The notes: generated by a model not told the origin, from the sequence alone. DNA of 64,000 bases from Streptomyces sp. NRRL B-1140 (GCF_001280065.1 NZ_LGEA01000069.1:115632-179631), one strand, 5' to 3'; positions 15,763 to 25,943 are shown, counted from the stretch's first letter. Numbers and translations are program-made.

Positions 15763-18030
15763 TTGAACCGTTCCCCGCGTGTGAGAGCGCTGCTCGCCCT
15801 CGCCGTGCTCGCCCTGTCCCTGTACATCGCCGCCACCGTGCCCGTCCGGCTCGGACTGGATCTGCGCGGCGGGACCCAGATCGTGCTCGAAACCCGTTCC
15901 ACCCCCACGGCCGACGCCGACCGCGCGGCCACCGACCGCACCCTCGAGGTGCTGCGCGGCCGCATCGACGCGCTCGGCGTCGCCGAACCCACCCTGGTGC
16001 GCTCCGGCGACGACCGGATCATCGTCGAACTGCCCGGTGTGCAGGATCCGAAGAAGGCCGCCGACGTCCTGGGCCGCACGGCGCAGCTCACCTTCCACCC
16101 GGTGCTCGGCCTCGCGGACCGAGCCGCCGGCACCTCCGGGAAGCCGCCGGAGAGCCCCCGGGAGCGCGTTCTGCCCGACGAGTCCGGCACCCGCCTGCGC
16201 CTCGGGCCCTCCTCGTTGACCGGCGAGGACGTCGAGGAGGCCGCCGCCCGGTTCGACCAGCAGGACGGCACCGGATGGCACGTGACCGTCGGCTTCGAGG
16301 GATCCGGCCGGACCGGCTGGGCCGGCCTGACCGGCGAGGCCGCCTGCCGGGCCCCGGGCGACCCGGCACGGCGGGTCGCCATCGTCCTCGACGACAAGGT
16401 CGTCTCCTCCCCGCAGGTCGACCCGTCCGTCGCCTGCGGGACCGGCATCCGTGACGGCGCCACCCGGATCACGGGTTCTTTCGGCGCCGAGGAGGCCCGC
16501 GAACTCTCCCTGCTCATCAACGGCGGGGCCCTGCCCGTGCCCGTCGAGACCGTCGAGCAGCGCACCGTCGGCCCAACCCTCGGCGCGCAGGCCATCACGG
16601 CCGGCGCCTGGGCGGCGGCCATCGGCACCGCGCTCACGTCGCTGTTCATCATCGCCGTCTACCGGCTCATGGGGGGCCTGGCCGCTCTCGCCCTGGCCTG
16701 CTACGGCCTGATCTCCTATGCCGCCCTGGCCGCTCTCGGCGCCACGCTGACGCTGCCGGGCCTGGCGGGTTTCGTGCTGGCCGTCGGCATGGCCGTGGAC
16801 GCCAACGTGCTGGTATTCGAGAGAGCGCGCGAGGAGTACGCGCTGCGCAGCCGTCCCAGTGTCCGTTCGGCGCTCACCACCGGATTCCGCCGGGCATTCA
16901 GCGCGATCGCCGACTCCAACGTCACCACGCTGATCGCGGCGGCCCTGCTGTTCCTCCTCGCCTCCGGGCCCGTCCGGGGCTTCGGGGTCACCCTCGGCAT
17001 CGGCGTGCTCGCCTCCATGTTCAGCGCTCTGGTCGTCAGCCGGGCGCTGGCCGAGTTCGCAGCGAGCCGTCCGGGCGTACGCCGCCGCCCCGGTCTCACC
17101 GGCATCGCCGGCATCGGCGCGGTCCGCGACCGCCTCACCCGCCGCGCCCCCCTCCTGATGCGCCGCCCGCGCCGCTGGCTCGCCACCTCCGCGGCCGTGC
17201 TCGCGCTGGCCTGCTCGGGCATCGCGGTGCGCGGCGTCGACCTTGGCGTGGAGTTCACCGGGGGCCGCCTCATCGAGTACAGCACCAGCGGTCCGGTCGA
17301 CCCCGGCCGGATCCGTGCCGCCCTCGCCGACGCCGGATTCCCCCGGGCGGTCGTGCAGTCCTCGGGCGACACGGGTCTGACGGTGCGTACCGAACCGCTG
17401 ACCGACTCCGAGGAGGCGGAGGTCACCGGCACTGTGCGCGATGTCGACCGCCGGGCGGACAAGGTCCGCGACGAACTGATCGGTCCCAGCCTCGGCGAGG
17501 AGCTGCGCCGGGGTGCGCTGATCGCACTCGCCGTGGCCCTCGGGGCGCAGTTCGTCTACCTCGAGGCACGGTTCCGCTGGGTGCTGGGATCGGCGGCGGT
17601 TGTCGCACTGGTCCACGACGTGGTGATCCTGCTCGGGATCTTCGCCTGGCTCGGCAAGCCCGTCGACGGGATGTTCCTGGCTGCCTTGCTCACTGTCATC
17701 GGCTACTCCGTGAACGACTCGGTCGTCCTCTTCGACCGTGTCAGGGAACTGGTCCGGCGCAGCCCCGCGGCGCCGTTCAACGGCCTCGTCAACCAGGCGA
17801 TCCTGCAGACCCTGCCCCGTACGGTGAACACCGGCATCGGCGCGGCGTTCATCCTCACCGCTCTCACCGTGCTGGGCGGTTCCTCGCTCGCGGACTTCGC
17901 CCTCGCGCTGCTGGTCGGCCTCGTCGTGGGGACGTACTCCTCGGTGTTCACCGCCGCTCCCCTGGCGATCGGGCTGCACCGGCGTTCCCCGCGCGCGGAG
18001 CCGTCCCGCCGGCGACCGGTCACGACGTGA
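15763..18030 (+). CDS. secDF: Fused protein-export membrane protein SecDF
   Basis: A 755-residue fusion of SecD and SecF, the proton-driven partners that help SecYEG release exported proteins. The SecD half (1-about 430) begins with a helix and GLDLRGGTQIVLE, has a periplasmic P1 region and then AVGMAVDANVLVFERAREE; the SecF half repeats the plan with GVEFTGGRLIEYS and GYSVNDSVVLFDRVRE. Twelve membrane helices are expected. Streptomycetes normally carry separate secD and secF beside yajC, so this fusion is an additional copy. TTG start at 15763 with GGAGG 6 bases upstream. The 3' end overlaps the converging glycosyltransferase by 11 bases. Confidence 0.92.
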   Translation: MNRSPRVRALLALAVLALSLYIAATVPVRLGLDLRGGTQIVLETRSTPTADADRAATDRTLEVLRGRIDALGVAEPTLVRSGDDRIIVELPGVQDPKKAADVLGRTAQLTFHPVLGLADRAAGTSGKPPESPRERVLPDESGTRLRLGPSSLTGEDVEEAAARFDQQDGTGWHVTVGFEGSGRTGWAGLTGEAACRAPGDPARRVAIVLDDKVVSSPQVDPSVACGTGIRDGATRITGSFGAEEARELSLLINGGALPVPVETVEQRTVGPTLGAQAITAGAWAAAIGTALTSLFIIAVYRLMGGLAALALACYGLISYAALAALGATLTLPGLAGFVLAVGMAVDANVLVFERAREEYALRSRPSVRSALTTGFRRAFSAIADSNVTTLIAAALLFLLASGPVRGFGVTLGIGVLASMFSALVVSRALAEFAASRPGVRRRPGLTGIAGIGAVRDRLTRRAPLLMRRPRRWLATSAAVLALACSGIAVRGVDLGVEFTGGRLIEYSTSGPVDPGRIRAALADAGFPRAVVQSSGDTGLTVRTEPLTDSEEAEVTGTVRDVDRRADKVRDELIGPSLGEELRRGALIALAVALGAQFVYLEARFRWVLGSAAVVALVHDVVILLGIFAWLGKPVDGMFLAALLTVIGYSVNDSVVLFDRVRELVRRSPAAPFNGLVNQAILQTLPRTVNTGIGAAFILTALTVLGGSSLADFALALLVGLVVGTYSSVFTAAPLAIGLHRRSPRAEPSRRRPVTT

Positions 18031-19264
18031 GCCGGTCCAACGCGGCCAGGACCGGGGCCACGCCGTCCTCTTCGGCCAGACCGCGCGCCAACTCCTGGGC
18101 ACGGTCGCGGTGGTGAGGGTCGCTCGTGGCGCGGCGCAGGGCGGGGGCCAGTGCGGCGGCGGTGAGGCCGCGCAGGGGGACGGCGCGCGGTGCCGTCCCC
18201 AGGGCGACCAGACGCGCCGCCCAGAAGCCGCCGTCGAACTGCACCGGTACCGGAACCGTGGGCACGCCCGCGCGCAGGACGGCGGCGGTGGTGCCGGCGC
18301 CGGCGTGGTGGACCACGGCGGCGGTACGGGGAAACAGCAGCGCGTGCGGCAGATCGCCCACGGTGATCACGTCATCGTCGCCATGGGCGGCGAGGCCCGC
18401 CCAGCCCTGCTGGATGATGCCTCGCAGGCCTGCCGTCCGCAGCGCACGCACGATCTCGGCGCTGAGGTGCCCGGCATCCGGCACCGTGGCGCTGCCCAGA
18501 CCGACGAACACCGGTGGGGGTCCGGCGGACAGGAACTCCTCCACGTCTCCGGGCAGTGCGCGGGCGTCGTGCGGCCACCAGTACCCGGCGACCTCCAGTC
18601 CGGGGCGCCAGTCCTTCGGGCGGGGCACCACCCGTTCGCTGAATCCGTGCAGCACGGGCCAGCGGGCTCGCTCGTGGGCCCGGCGGCCGGCGGACGGACC
18701 GCGCAGAGCCATGCCGTGCCGGGTGCGCAGCCGGTGCACGGCATGGGTGAAGACCCGGTCGACGGCACTGATCACGGCTCGTCCGCCCAGGTGGTTGCCC
18801 ACCGCGCCGAGCGAGCGTCCGCCGAGCATGGGGGCGCCGAACTCGCGTGTCGGGTGCTGGGGTTGGAGGAACAGGCCGAGGCTGGGCAGGCTCAGGCCCT
18901 CGGCGATGGCGCGGCCCAGTGGTGCGACGGCTCCCGCGGCCAGGACGACGTCCGCGCCGCGGGCCGCCTCGACCAGGGCGTCGGTCATCTCCTCGGCCGC
19001 GGACCGGGCCATCGACACCGCCCTCAGCAGCTTGCCGGGACCACTGGTGCTGGCGTGCAGATCGCGGCCGCGGTCGGAGTGCGACACGGCATGCGGGTCG
19101 ACCGGGGTCGGGTGGAAGCGCACCTCCGATCCGGCGACCAGGGGTTCGAACAGGCCGTGGGTGGCGAGCGTGACGCCGTGCCCGCCGTGGGCCAGTCCGG
19201 CGCCCAGCCCGGTGTAGGGCGCGACGTCGCCGCGCGATCCCGCCGTCATGATCACCACGCGCAT
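18020..19264 (-). CDS. Glycosyltransferase, UGT/MGT-like (GT1)
   Basis: A 414-residue GT-B enzyme. The N-terminus MRVVIMTAGSRGDVAPYTGLGAGLAHGGH is the GT1 acceptor-domain opening; the C-terminal donor domain has VFVGLGSATVPD, VGDLPHALLFPRTAAVVHHAGAGTTAAVL (nucleotide-sugar site, HHAGAGTT) and PVPVQFDGGFWAARL. Such enzymes transfer sugars from UDP or TDP donors to sterols, macrolides, flavonoids or lipids. Acceptor unknown; no biosynthetic cluster is adjacent. ATG at 19264 chosen because upstream codons lack a ribosome site. The 3' end runs 11 bases into secDF on the other strand. Confidence 0.9.
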   Translation of the reverse strand: MRVVIMTAGSRGDVAPYTGLGAGLAHGGHGVTLATHGLFEPLVAGSEVRFHPTPVDPHAVSHSDRGRDLHASTSGPGKLLRAVSMARSAAEEMTDALVEAARGADVVLAAGAVAPLGRAIAEGLSLPSLGLFLQPQHPTREFGAPMLGGRSLGAVGNHLGGRAVISAVDRVFTHAVHRLRTRHGMALRGPSAGRRAHERARWPVLHGFSERVVPRPKDWRPGLEVAGYWWPHDARALPGDVEEFLSAGPPPVFVGLGSATVPDAGHLSAEIVRALRTAGLRGIIQQGWAGLAAHGDDDVITVGDLPHALLFPRTAAVVHHAGAGTTAAVLRAGVPTVPVPVQFDGGFWAARLVALGTAPRAVPLRGLTAAALAPALRRATSDPHHRDRAQELARGLAEEDGVAPVLAALDRLTS

Positions 19265-19379
19265 GGGTCCCAGTGTGGACCGGCCGGGCCGACGACACAC
19301 GGTGCATGGCCGCAGGTGGACGAAAATCGCCGCTGTGGGCGTGCTCCGGCCGGTTGTTCACCCTGTCGGCGCGATGACC

Positions 19380-19422
19380 CGAGCCGTTTCGCCCGCCATG
19401 GGACGACGGGGGAAACGGCTCG
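19380..19422. terminator. Stem-loop terminator of the secreted protease gene
   Basis: Perfect 11-bp inverted repeat (19380-19390 and 19412-19422; CGAGCCGTTTC arm) 15 bases past the protease stop on the minus strand. Confidence 0.7.
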
Positions 19423-19436
19423 CGTGGAGCGCCGGT

Positions 19437-20444
19437 TCAGGACGACTGGGCGCTCTGGTACAGGTTCTGGGCGTCCGCGCCGAAGTACGGGCCGTACATG
19501 GCGTTCGGCAGGAAGTTGTACTTGAAACTGTTCACCGAGGACTGCAGGCCGGTCCCGGTGACCTCGCTGAACTGGGTGAACCACGGGCCGCCGCTGGAGC
19601 CGCCGGTCATGTTGCAGGTCAGACCGTGGTCGTTGGACAGCAGGAAGTCGCGGGTGGTGGTGCCGCTGCAGTAGATGAACTTCTCGCCGTCGTACGGCGC
19701 GGCGGCCGGGAAGCCGAAGGAGTACATGGCCTTGCTGTAACCGGTGTTGAACGCCAGACCCTGGCCGCCGACGACGTCGGTCAGCTTCTTGCCGTCCAGC
19801 GGGGCGACCACGGCCGCGCCGATGTCGTAGTTGATGTCCTCACTGGCCGTCCACTGCGGGGTGGACAGGGTCTTGGAGGCGGCCCAGGTACCGTACGGGC
19901 GCTGGCCGTCGTGGTAGCCGGGTACGAACACCCAGTTGGTGTGCCAGGCGCCCTCCAGCTTGACGCAGTGGCCGGCGGTGATCACGGTGCTCTTGTTGGC
20001 GCTGGTGACGGCGTTGCCGGAACAGGACGCGGTGCGGCCCTGGTAGCTGAAGAACACCCGGCCCGCGGTCTTGGTCACCGCTCCCCCGCCGGACCAGGGG
20101 CCGCCGCCGTGCGGGAAGGCCATCGGCCCCGCGGCGGAGGCGGGCGCGCTGGGGGCCACGATCGTCGCCCTGCCCTTGCGGAGTGCCGGGGTCCTGACGT
20201 CGGAGCGGTCGACGGTCAGCAGGTCGAGCGGGGTGGCCTCGCGCATCCGCTGCGGGGTCCAGAAGGCCAGGGCGCGTTCCTGCGCCGAAGCGGTCGTCAC
20301 GCCGGGGTCCGGTGCGGCGCTCGCGGGTGTGCCGGTGACGCCGGTCGCCAGGAGTGCGGCGACGCCGGCCAGGACGCCGAGGACGGAGCGGCGGACGCGG
20401 GTGCTGCCACCGGAGGAATACGGGCTGCGGGGTCGGCCTATCAC
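19437..20444 (-). CDS. Secreted trypsin-like serine protease (V8/S1 fold)
   Basis: A 335-residue exported protease. Residues 1-44 form a long signal peptide (basic RVRRSVLG, hydrophobic core, ASA cleavage region), then a propeptide-like stretch to about 125. The catalytic triad is visible: H159 in ITAGHC, D207 in INYDIGAAVV and S284 in TGGSSGGPW. Cys141/Cys160 and Cys259/Cys277 are likely disulfides. This type is common in Streptomyces as an extracellular peptidase; the exact substrate is unknown. It is monocistronic, ending in a strong stem-loop. Confidence 0.9.
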   Translation of the reverse strand: MIGRPRSPYSSGGSTRVRRSVLGVLAGVAALLATGVTGTPASAAPDPGVTTASAQERALAFWTPQRMREATPLDLLTVDRSDVRTPALRKGRATIVAPSAPASAAGPMAFPHGGGPWSGGGAVTKTAGRVFFSYQGRTASCSGNAVTSANKSTVITAGHCVKLEGAWHTNWVFVPGYHDGQRPYGTWAASKTLSTPQWTASEDINYDIGAAVVAPLDGKKLTDVVGGQGLAFNTGYSKAMYSFGFPAAAPYDGEKFIYCSGTTTRDFLLSNDHGLTCNMTGGSSGGPWFTQFSEVTGTGLQSSVNSFKYNFLPNAMYGPYFGADAQNLYQSAQSS

Positions 20445-20627
20445 GCGGTCTCCTTCTGCTGTGGGGGCCGGGCGGCGGGAAGCCCGCCCACCCGGTCAGG
20501 CAGGGGTGTCACTGCGGACGGTCAGGGGGCAGCGTGCCACCAGGAGGCCGAGATGGACAGGTGCATGTCATGACGTTGGCCGAAACTCAACGCGTCGCCG
20601 AGCGAGGGCGGACATGCGGGCACAGAA

Positions 20628-20655
20628 GAACCCGGCCTCGGAGGAGGCCGGGTTC
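20628..20655. terminator. Strong stem-loop terminator
   Basis: Perfect 12-bp inverted repeat (20628-20639 / 20644-20655, loop GGAG), followed on the minus strand by TTCTTCTG. It ends the SRPBCC gene at 20692. The 247 bases from 20445 to 20691 otherwise hold the protease promoter and, on the plus strand, a six-codon frame with a perfect AGGAGG. Confidence 0.85.
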
Positions 20656-20691
20656 GGGGAGTTCCGCCGCCGCGGAGGAGTGCGGCCGGCG

Positions 20692-21177
20692 TCAGAGGAC
20701 GGGGCCGGCGCCGCCGGGGCCGCCCGGCTCGACGCGACCGCGCCATGCGCCGGATTCGACTCCGCGCTCTTCGATGTACTGCTTGAAGCGCTTCATGTCG
20801 CCCTTCACCCGGCGGTCGATCGTGCCCATCATGTCCGCCGCCTTCTCCACGGCACCACTGGGCTCGACATCCATCACGAGCTCCACCCTGGTGTGGGTGT
20901 CGTCGAGACGCTCGAAGCGGACGGAGCCCCTCTGGTGGGTGTCCCCGCTGGTCGTGCGCCACGTGACCCGCTCGTCGGCCAGCTGGTCGACGATCTCGGT
21001 GTCGAATTCGCGCCGTACTCCGCCGATCTTGGTCGTCCAGTGGTTGTGGCGGTCGTCCAGCTGCCTGACCTCCTCGACGCCCTCCATGAAGTTCGGGAAC
21101 TCCTCGAACTGCGTCCACTGGTTGTAGGCGGTGTGGACGGGGACGTCGACTTCCACGGTTTCCTTGATGGTGCTCAT
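20692..21177 (-). CDS. SRPBCC family (polyketide cyclase/dehydrase-like) protein
   Basis: A 161-residue START/Bet v1-like protein. The N-terminal strand and cavity helix read VEVDVPVHTAYNQWTQFEEF, followed by the beta-sheet region and a long C-terminal helix (RVKGDMKRFKQYIEERG). These domains bind hydrophobic ligands; some are cyclases, most are uncharacterised. It is a close paralogue of the gene at 49838, sharing VPVHTAYNQWTQFE and the GAWRG end. ATG at 21177 has GGAGG 6 bases upstream. The C-terminus is Gly/Pro-rich and longer than in the paralogue. Confidence 0.88.
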   Translation of the reverse strand: MSTIKETVEVDVPVHTAYNQWTQFEEFPNFMEGVEEVRQLDDRHNHWTTKIGGVRREFDTEIVDQLADERVTWRTTSGDTHQRGSVRFERLDDTHTRVELVMDVEPSGAVEKAADMMGTIDRRVKGDMKRFKQYIEERGVESGAWRGRVEPGGPGGAGPVL

Positions 21178-21330
21178 CTGACTGCCTCCGTATTCACTGA
21201 TCGACTGCAGGAGGCCCATCGGCCCACTCAGGTCCGGGCCCGGAGGCCGAGTACCCGGGATGCTCCGGTTGCCACATCGGCTGTGATCAGTGGCCGTCGT
21301 CGAGATGCGTGCCCGGACGGTCCGGCCGCG

Positions 21331-21618
21331 TCAGAACCGGTCGTGCTGCTGAGGCTGCCCGTACGCCTGGCCGCTCGGGCCGTTCGTGCTCTGGGTCTGC
21401 AGCTGCTCCGCCTGCTCCTTGGTCACCTTCTGCTCCGCGCCGCAGAAGGTGCACTGCGTCAGGTACTTCGTCGAGATCGGGAACAGCGGTACGAAGAACA
21501 GGCTGAACTTCGTGACGCGCTTCCTGAGCGTGTGGGCGGCGGGGTTTCCGCACTGACCGCACACCAGCGTCAGTATCGCCAGCTGGTAGAGATATCCCTT
21601 GGTGCCGAAGATGATCAC
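21331..21618 (-). CDS. Zinc-ribbon domain membrane-associated protein
   Basis: A 95-residue protein with two Cys pairs: VCGQCG (about 18-23) and CTFCG (about 50-54), forming a four-Cys zinc ribbon, with KFSLFFVPLFPISTKY between them, a hydrophobic loop or short membrane-touching segment. The C-terminal tail is Gln/Ser/Gly-rich. This is a recurrent Streptomyces family of unknown role. GTG start at 21618 with GGAAGGA upstream. It stands alone between the SRPBCC gene and the pgm terminator, on the same strand as both. Confidence 0.8.
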   Translation of the reverse strand: MIIFGTKGYLYQLAILTLVCGQCGNPAAHTLRKRVTKFSLFFVPLFPISTKYLTQCTFCGAEQKVTKEQAEQLQTQSTNGPSGQAYGQPQQHDRF

Positions 21619-21797
21619 GTGTCGGTCCTTCCCGGTCGGATCTTCACCCAGTCTCCTGCATCGCGGGCACCGTGGGGGCACGGGCCCCTCATTCGGGTGG
21701 AGCGCCCGGCGCGGTCCGGTCCGGTCGGGTGACCGCGGAACGCGAACGCCCACGGGGCGTCGACACACTTCCGCGGATTGACCACGTGCGCTGCCGA

Positions 21798-21849
21798 GGG
21801 CACACCACGGCCCGGGCCACGGGAGAGCGGCCCGGGCCGTGGTGTGCCC
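21798..21849. terminator. Terminator of pgm
   Basis: Perfect 21-bp inverted repeat (arms 21798-21818 and 21829-21849, 10-base loop), beginning 5 bases past the pgm stop on the minus strand. One of the strongest hairpins in the window. Confidence 0.9.
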
Positions 21850-21853
21850 GGGG

Positions 21854-23494
<1,641 letters not shown>

Positions 23495-23650
23495 GGGCCC
23501 GCTCCTCCACATGGGTTGGTCCTTCGTGTGCGCTCCCATCTTTTCCCGTCACTGCGGGGCGGCGCGAGGGGCGCGCCCCGGCGAGGGTCGGATGTGCGCC
23601 AGGCCACGTGGGAGGGGGCGGTCCGGAGCACGAGGAAGGCGGCGCCACGG

Positions 23651-23671
23651 GCCACCGGACCACCCGGTGGC
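23651..23671. terminator. Candidate terminator
   Basis: GCCACCGG / CCGGTGGC, 8-bp stem with a 5-base loop, 54 bases past the stop of the Ala/Lys-rich gene at 23725 (minus strand). The rest of 23495-23724 shows no gene. Confidence 0.45.
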
Positions 23672-23724
23672 GCGTCGCGCCGCCTGCTCCCCCGATGCCG
23701 GCACGTCCATCGCGCCGGCCCTGC

Positions 23725-24153
23725 TCAGATCCGCCCGCCGGTGAGGCGCGTGAGGGGGCCGTGCGCGCCGCGTTCCGCACGGCGCCCGACGGCGTAGGAC
23801 GCGGCGCTCAGGGCGGTGAGGCCCGCTCCGACACCCGCGGCCACGAGCTTGCGGTGGGCGATGACCGTCCAGGCCGTCTTCGCCGTGGTGGCGACGTGAC
23901 CGGTGGCCGTGACGACCGCCTGGCGGCCCGCCTCGACACCCTTGGACGCGGCCTGGGCGGCCGCCTTGGCCGTCTCGGCGGAGCGCTCCGCACCCGACTT
24001 GGCCGCCGACGCCGCCTCACCGGCCTTGTCCGCGGCGCCCTTCGCCGCCTGGGAGGCAGGTGCGGTGGCCTTGTCCGCCGTGCTGCGGGCCTTGGACCCG
24101 GCGGTCCGTACGGTGCTCGCCTTCTGATTCGTGCGCTTGTTCTGTTCAGTCAT
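23725..24153 (-). CDS. Ala/Lys-rich amphipathic helical protein with C-terminal membrane anchor
   Basis: A 142-residue low-complexity protein. Residues 1-90 are Ala, Lys, Thr and Glu with repeating KAGEAASAAKSGAERSAETA-like units, predicted as one long amphipathic helix similar to LEA or apolipoprotein-type proteins; about 96-118 (HRKLVAAGVGAGLTALSAASYAVG) is a hydrophobic stretch that may anchor it. No enzyme motif is seen. Start taken at ATG 24153 (MTEQNKR); GTG 24159 is also possible and has GAGGCAAG better spaced. It diverges from the 48-residue gene, which also is Ala/Arg-rich, suggesting shared stress control. Confidence 0.75.
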   Translation of the reverse strand: MTEQNKRTNQKASTVRTAGSKARSTADKATAPASQAAKGAADKAGEAASAAKSGAERSAETAKAAAQAASKGVEAGRQAVVTATGHVATTAKTAWTVIAHRKLVAAGVGAGLTALSAASYAVGRRAERGAHGPLTRLTGGRI

Positions 24154-24291
24154 GGACACCGACTTGCCTCTGACTCCGGCCGCAAACACATTCGCTCGCG
24201 CACCGGCCGGGCAGACGTGTGCCTGAGCACCTCGCCGAAGGGGTAGGCGCACTGCAGGCACGTGACATCGCGACAGGAAGGAAGGTGCGTC

Positions 24292-24438
24292 ATGGCCGGA
24301 ATGCTGGACCGACTCAAGGAGTTCGCCCGGAGTCCGCAGGGGCGGCGGGCCGTCGAACAGGCACGCCGGGCCGCGGCCGACCCCCGCAAGCGGGCCCAGG
24401 CCCAGCGTCTGCTCGGCAGGCTCAAGGGCCGCCACTGA
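24292..24438 (+). CDS. Small basic protein of 48 residues
   Basis: A short gene with a convincing ribosome site (AGGAAGGAAGG) 6 bases before ATG 24292 and strong third-position GC. The product (MAGMLDRLKEFARSPQGRRA, then EQARRAAADPRKRAQAQRLL and GRLKGRH) is highly basic, helical and has no Cys. Its first part resembles the start of small Streptomyces proteins that carry LDRLKEFARSPQGRR; function unknown, perhaps nucleic-acid or membrane binding. It diverges from the Ala/Lys-rich gene over 138 bases and precedes a lipoprotein gene by 106. Confidence 0.8.
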   Translation: MAGMLDRLKEFARSPQGRRAVEQARRAAADPRKRAQAQRLLGRLKGRH

Positions 24439-24544
24439 CCGTGAAGCCTGTCCCGCCCGGCAGGCAACTCCTCGGCCCCACAGGTGTGTTCATGCCCGGC
24501 TTGGGCACCTGGGTCGCATCACACACCTGAGGGGAGCTGGTTCG

Positions 24545-25417
24545 ATGAGCAGGGCGGGAAACGGCAGGCGGGTCTGTGCGTTAGGTGTCGCCGGAGTCCT
24601 GGCCGGGACGGTGCTGGTCGGCTGCGGCGACGACGACTCGGGCGACGGGGCGCAGGGCACCTCGGCGAAATCGGGCGCCGGTGCCCGGGAAGAGGGGACG
24701 CAGGCGGTGCGCTCGGCCTACGACAGGACTGCCGAGGAGGACACCGCGAAGGTGAAACTGCGGGTGCGGACCTCGGCCCAGGGCGCCTCGCAGACGGCGG
24801 ACGGGCAGGGCGCCGTGGACCTGGACGACGGCGACAGCGTCATGACGCTCACGGTGCAGGGACAGCAGATCGAGCAGCGAGTGGTCGATCAGGTCCTGTA
24901 CCAGAAGCTGCCCAAGGGGCAGGCGCCGGGCGGCAAGCCCTGGATCAGGATCGACTTGGGCAAGGTCGCCGCGCAGCAGGGCGCCGGTGACGGGTCGATG
25001 AGCGATCCGGCCCGGTCGGCCGCCTACGCCAAGGCGATCACCGACAAGGACGTCACCGAGAAGGGCGAGGCCACGGTCAACGGCGTGCGGACCACGCACT
25101 ACCGCGTCTCCGTCGACGTGGCCGACCTCCCCAACGGCGACACCTTGCGCAAGCAGGTCGGTCCGACCCTGCCGATGGACGTCTGGCTGGACGACGAGGG
25201 CCGGATGCGCCGTCAGCAGATCGACATGACCGTCGAGGCCCCGAAGGGAACGCAGCGGTCGTCCTCCGGGGCCTCGTCCGCGCCCGGCAAGGTCACGGTG
25301 CGCACGGTCATGGACTTCACCGACTTCGGCACCGAGGTGGAGGCGGACGAGCCACCGGCCGGGCAGGTCACCGACATGACCGGCAAGGCCCTGGAGCAGG
25401 GCAAGCGGCGGAGCTGA
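24545..25417 (+). CDS. Secreted lipoprotein, LppX/LprG/LolA-like fold
   Basis: A 290-residue lipoprotein. The signal peptide ends in the lipobox LVGC with lipidated C27, followed by a Gly/Asp/Ser linker. From about residue 55 the sequence shows the pattern of actinobacterial LppX/LprG-like lipoproteins: VRSAYDRTAEEDTAKVKLRV, then alternating strands, KPWIRIDLGK, TVNGVRTTHYRVSVDVADLP and MDVWLDDEGRMRRQQIDMT. These half-barrels can carry lipids to the envelope; ligand unknown. ATG 24545 is preceded by GGGGAG. The gene appears to stand alone. Confidence 0.85.
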   Translation: MSRAGNGRRVCALGVAGVLAGTVLVGCGDDDSGDGAQGTSAKSGAGAREEGTQAVRSAYDRTAEEDTAKVKLRVRTSAQGASQTADGQGAVDLDDGDSVMTLTVQGQQIEQRVVDQVLYQKLPKGQAPGGKPWIRIDLGKVAAQQGAGDGSMSDPARSAAYAKAITDKDVTEKGEATVNGVRTTHYRVSVDVADLPNGDTLRKQVGPTLPMDVWLDDEGRMRRQQIDMTVEAPKGTQRSSSGASSAPGKVTVRTVMDFTDFGTEVEADEPPAGQVTDMTGKALEQGKRRS

Positions 25418-25548
25418 CCCGAGGCCGCCCCGCCGCGCGGGCGCCGCAGGGGGTCGTTCGGGCTCCTGGGTCGACACGCTCCGGACGACCCCCGAGGCGC
25501 AGGGCGGGCCCGGCCGGTGCGTGGGGACCATCGGGCAAGATGGGGCCC

Positions 25549-25875
25549 ATGAGCGTAGTCAAGATCAACGTACTGACCGTGCCGGCCGAGCAGCGGGAGA
25601 CGCTGGAGAAGCGGTTCGCCTCCCGGGCGCACGCCGTGGAGAACTCCGACGGGTTCGAGTGGTTCGAGCTGCTCCGCCCGGTGGAGGGCACCGACACCTA
25701 CCTCGTCTACACCCGGTGGCGTGACGAGGAGTCGTTCCAGGCCTGGATGGAGGGGCCGATGAAGAGCGCCCACCAGGGCGGCGGTGAGGGCGGCGAACGG
25801 CCGAAGCCCGCGGCGAGCGGCTCCACGCTGTGGTCCTTCGAGGTGGTGCAGCAGGCCGGGCCGAAGGAGGCGTGA
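25549..25875 (+). CDS. Antibiotic biosynthesis monooxygenase (ABM) family protein, HmoA-like
   Basis: A 108-residue ferredoxin-like alpha/beta barrel protein. The opening VVKINVLTVPAEQRETLEKRF, the central FEWFELLRPVEGTDTYLVYT and the RWRDEESFQAWMEGP block are typical of ABM-domain proteins, which act as dimers and include cofactor-free oxygenases and IsdG-like heme degraders. The NxxxFxV-type heme residues cannot be assigned with certainty. ATG at 25549 is chosen over 25540 by the family start (MSVVKIN). It converges on the diacylglycerol-kinase gene across a strong terminator. Confidence 0.85.
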   Translation: MSVVKINVLTVPAEQRETLEKRFASRAHAVENSDGFEWFELLRPVEGTDTYLVYTRWRDEESFQAWMEGPMKSAHQGGGEGGERPKPAASGSTLWSFEVVQQAGPKEA

Positions 25876-25888
25876 CCGAAGGCCAGCT

Positions 25889-25930
25889 GCAGGAGGCCCC
25901 CCGCGCCGAGTGGCGCGGGGGGCCTCCTGC
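25889..25930. terminator. Bidirectional terminator
   Basis: Perfect 19-bp inverted repeat (25889-25907 / 25912-25930, loop GAGT) between the converging ABM and diacylglycerol-kinase-family genes. Confidence 0.9.
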
Positions 25931-25943
25931 GTGAGGGCCGTGC

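Noticed and set aside
15631..18102. 823-codon minus-strand frame opposite secDF
   Set aside because: Shadow frame; SecDF signature motifs define the coding strand.
21241..21260. GGGTAC on the minus strand as SigB promoter of the SRPBCC gene
   Set aside because: No GNNT element at 14-16 bases upstream.
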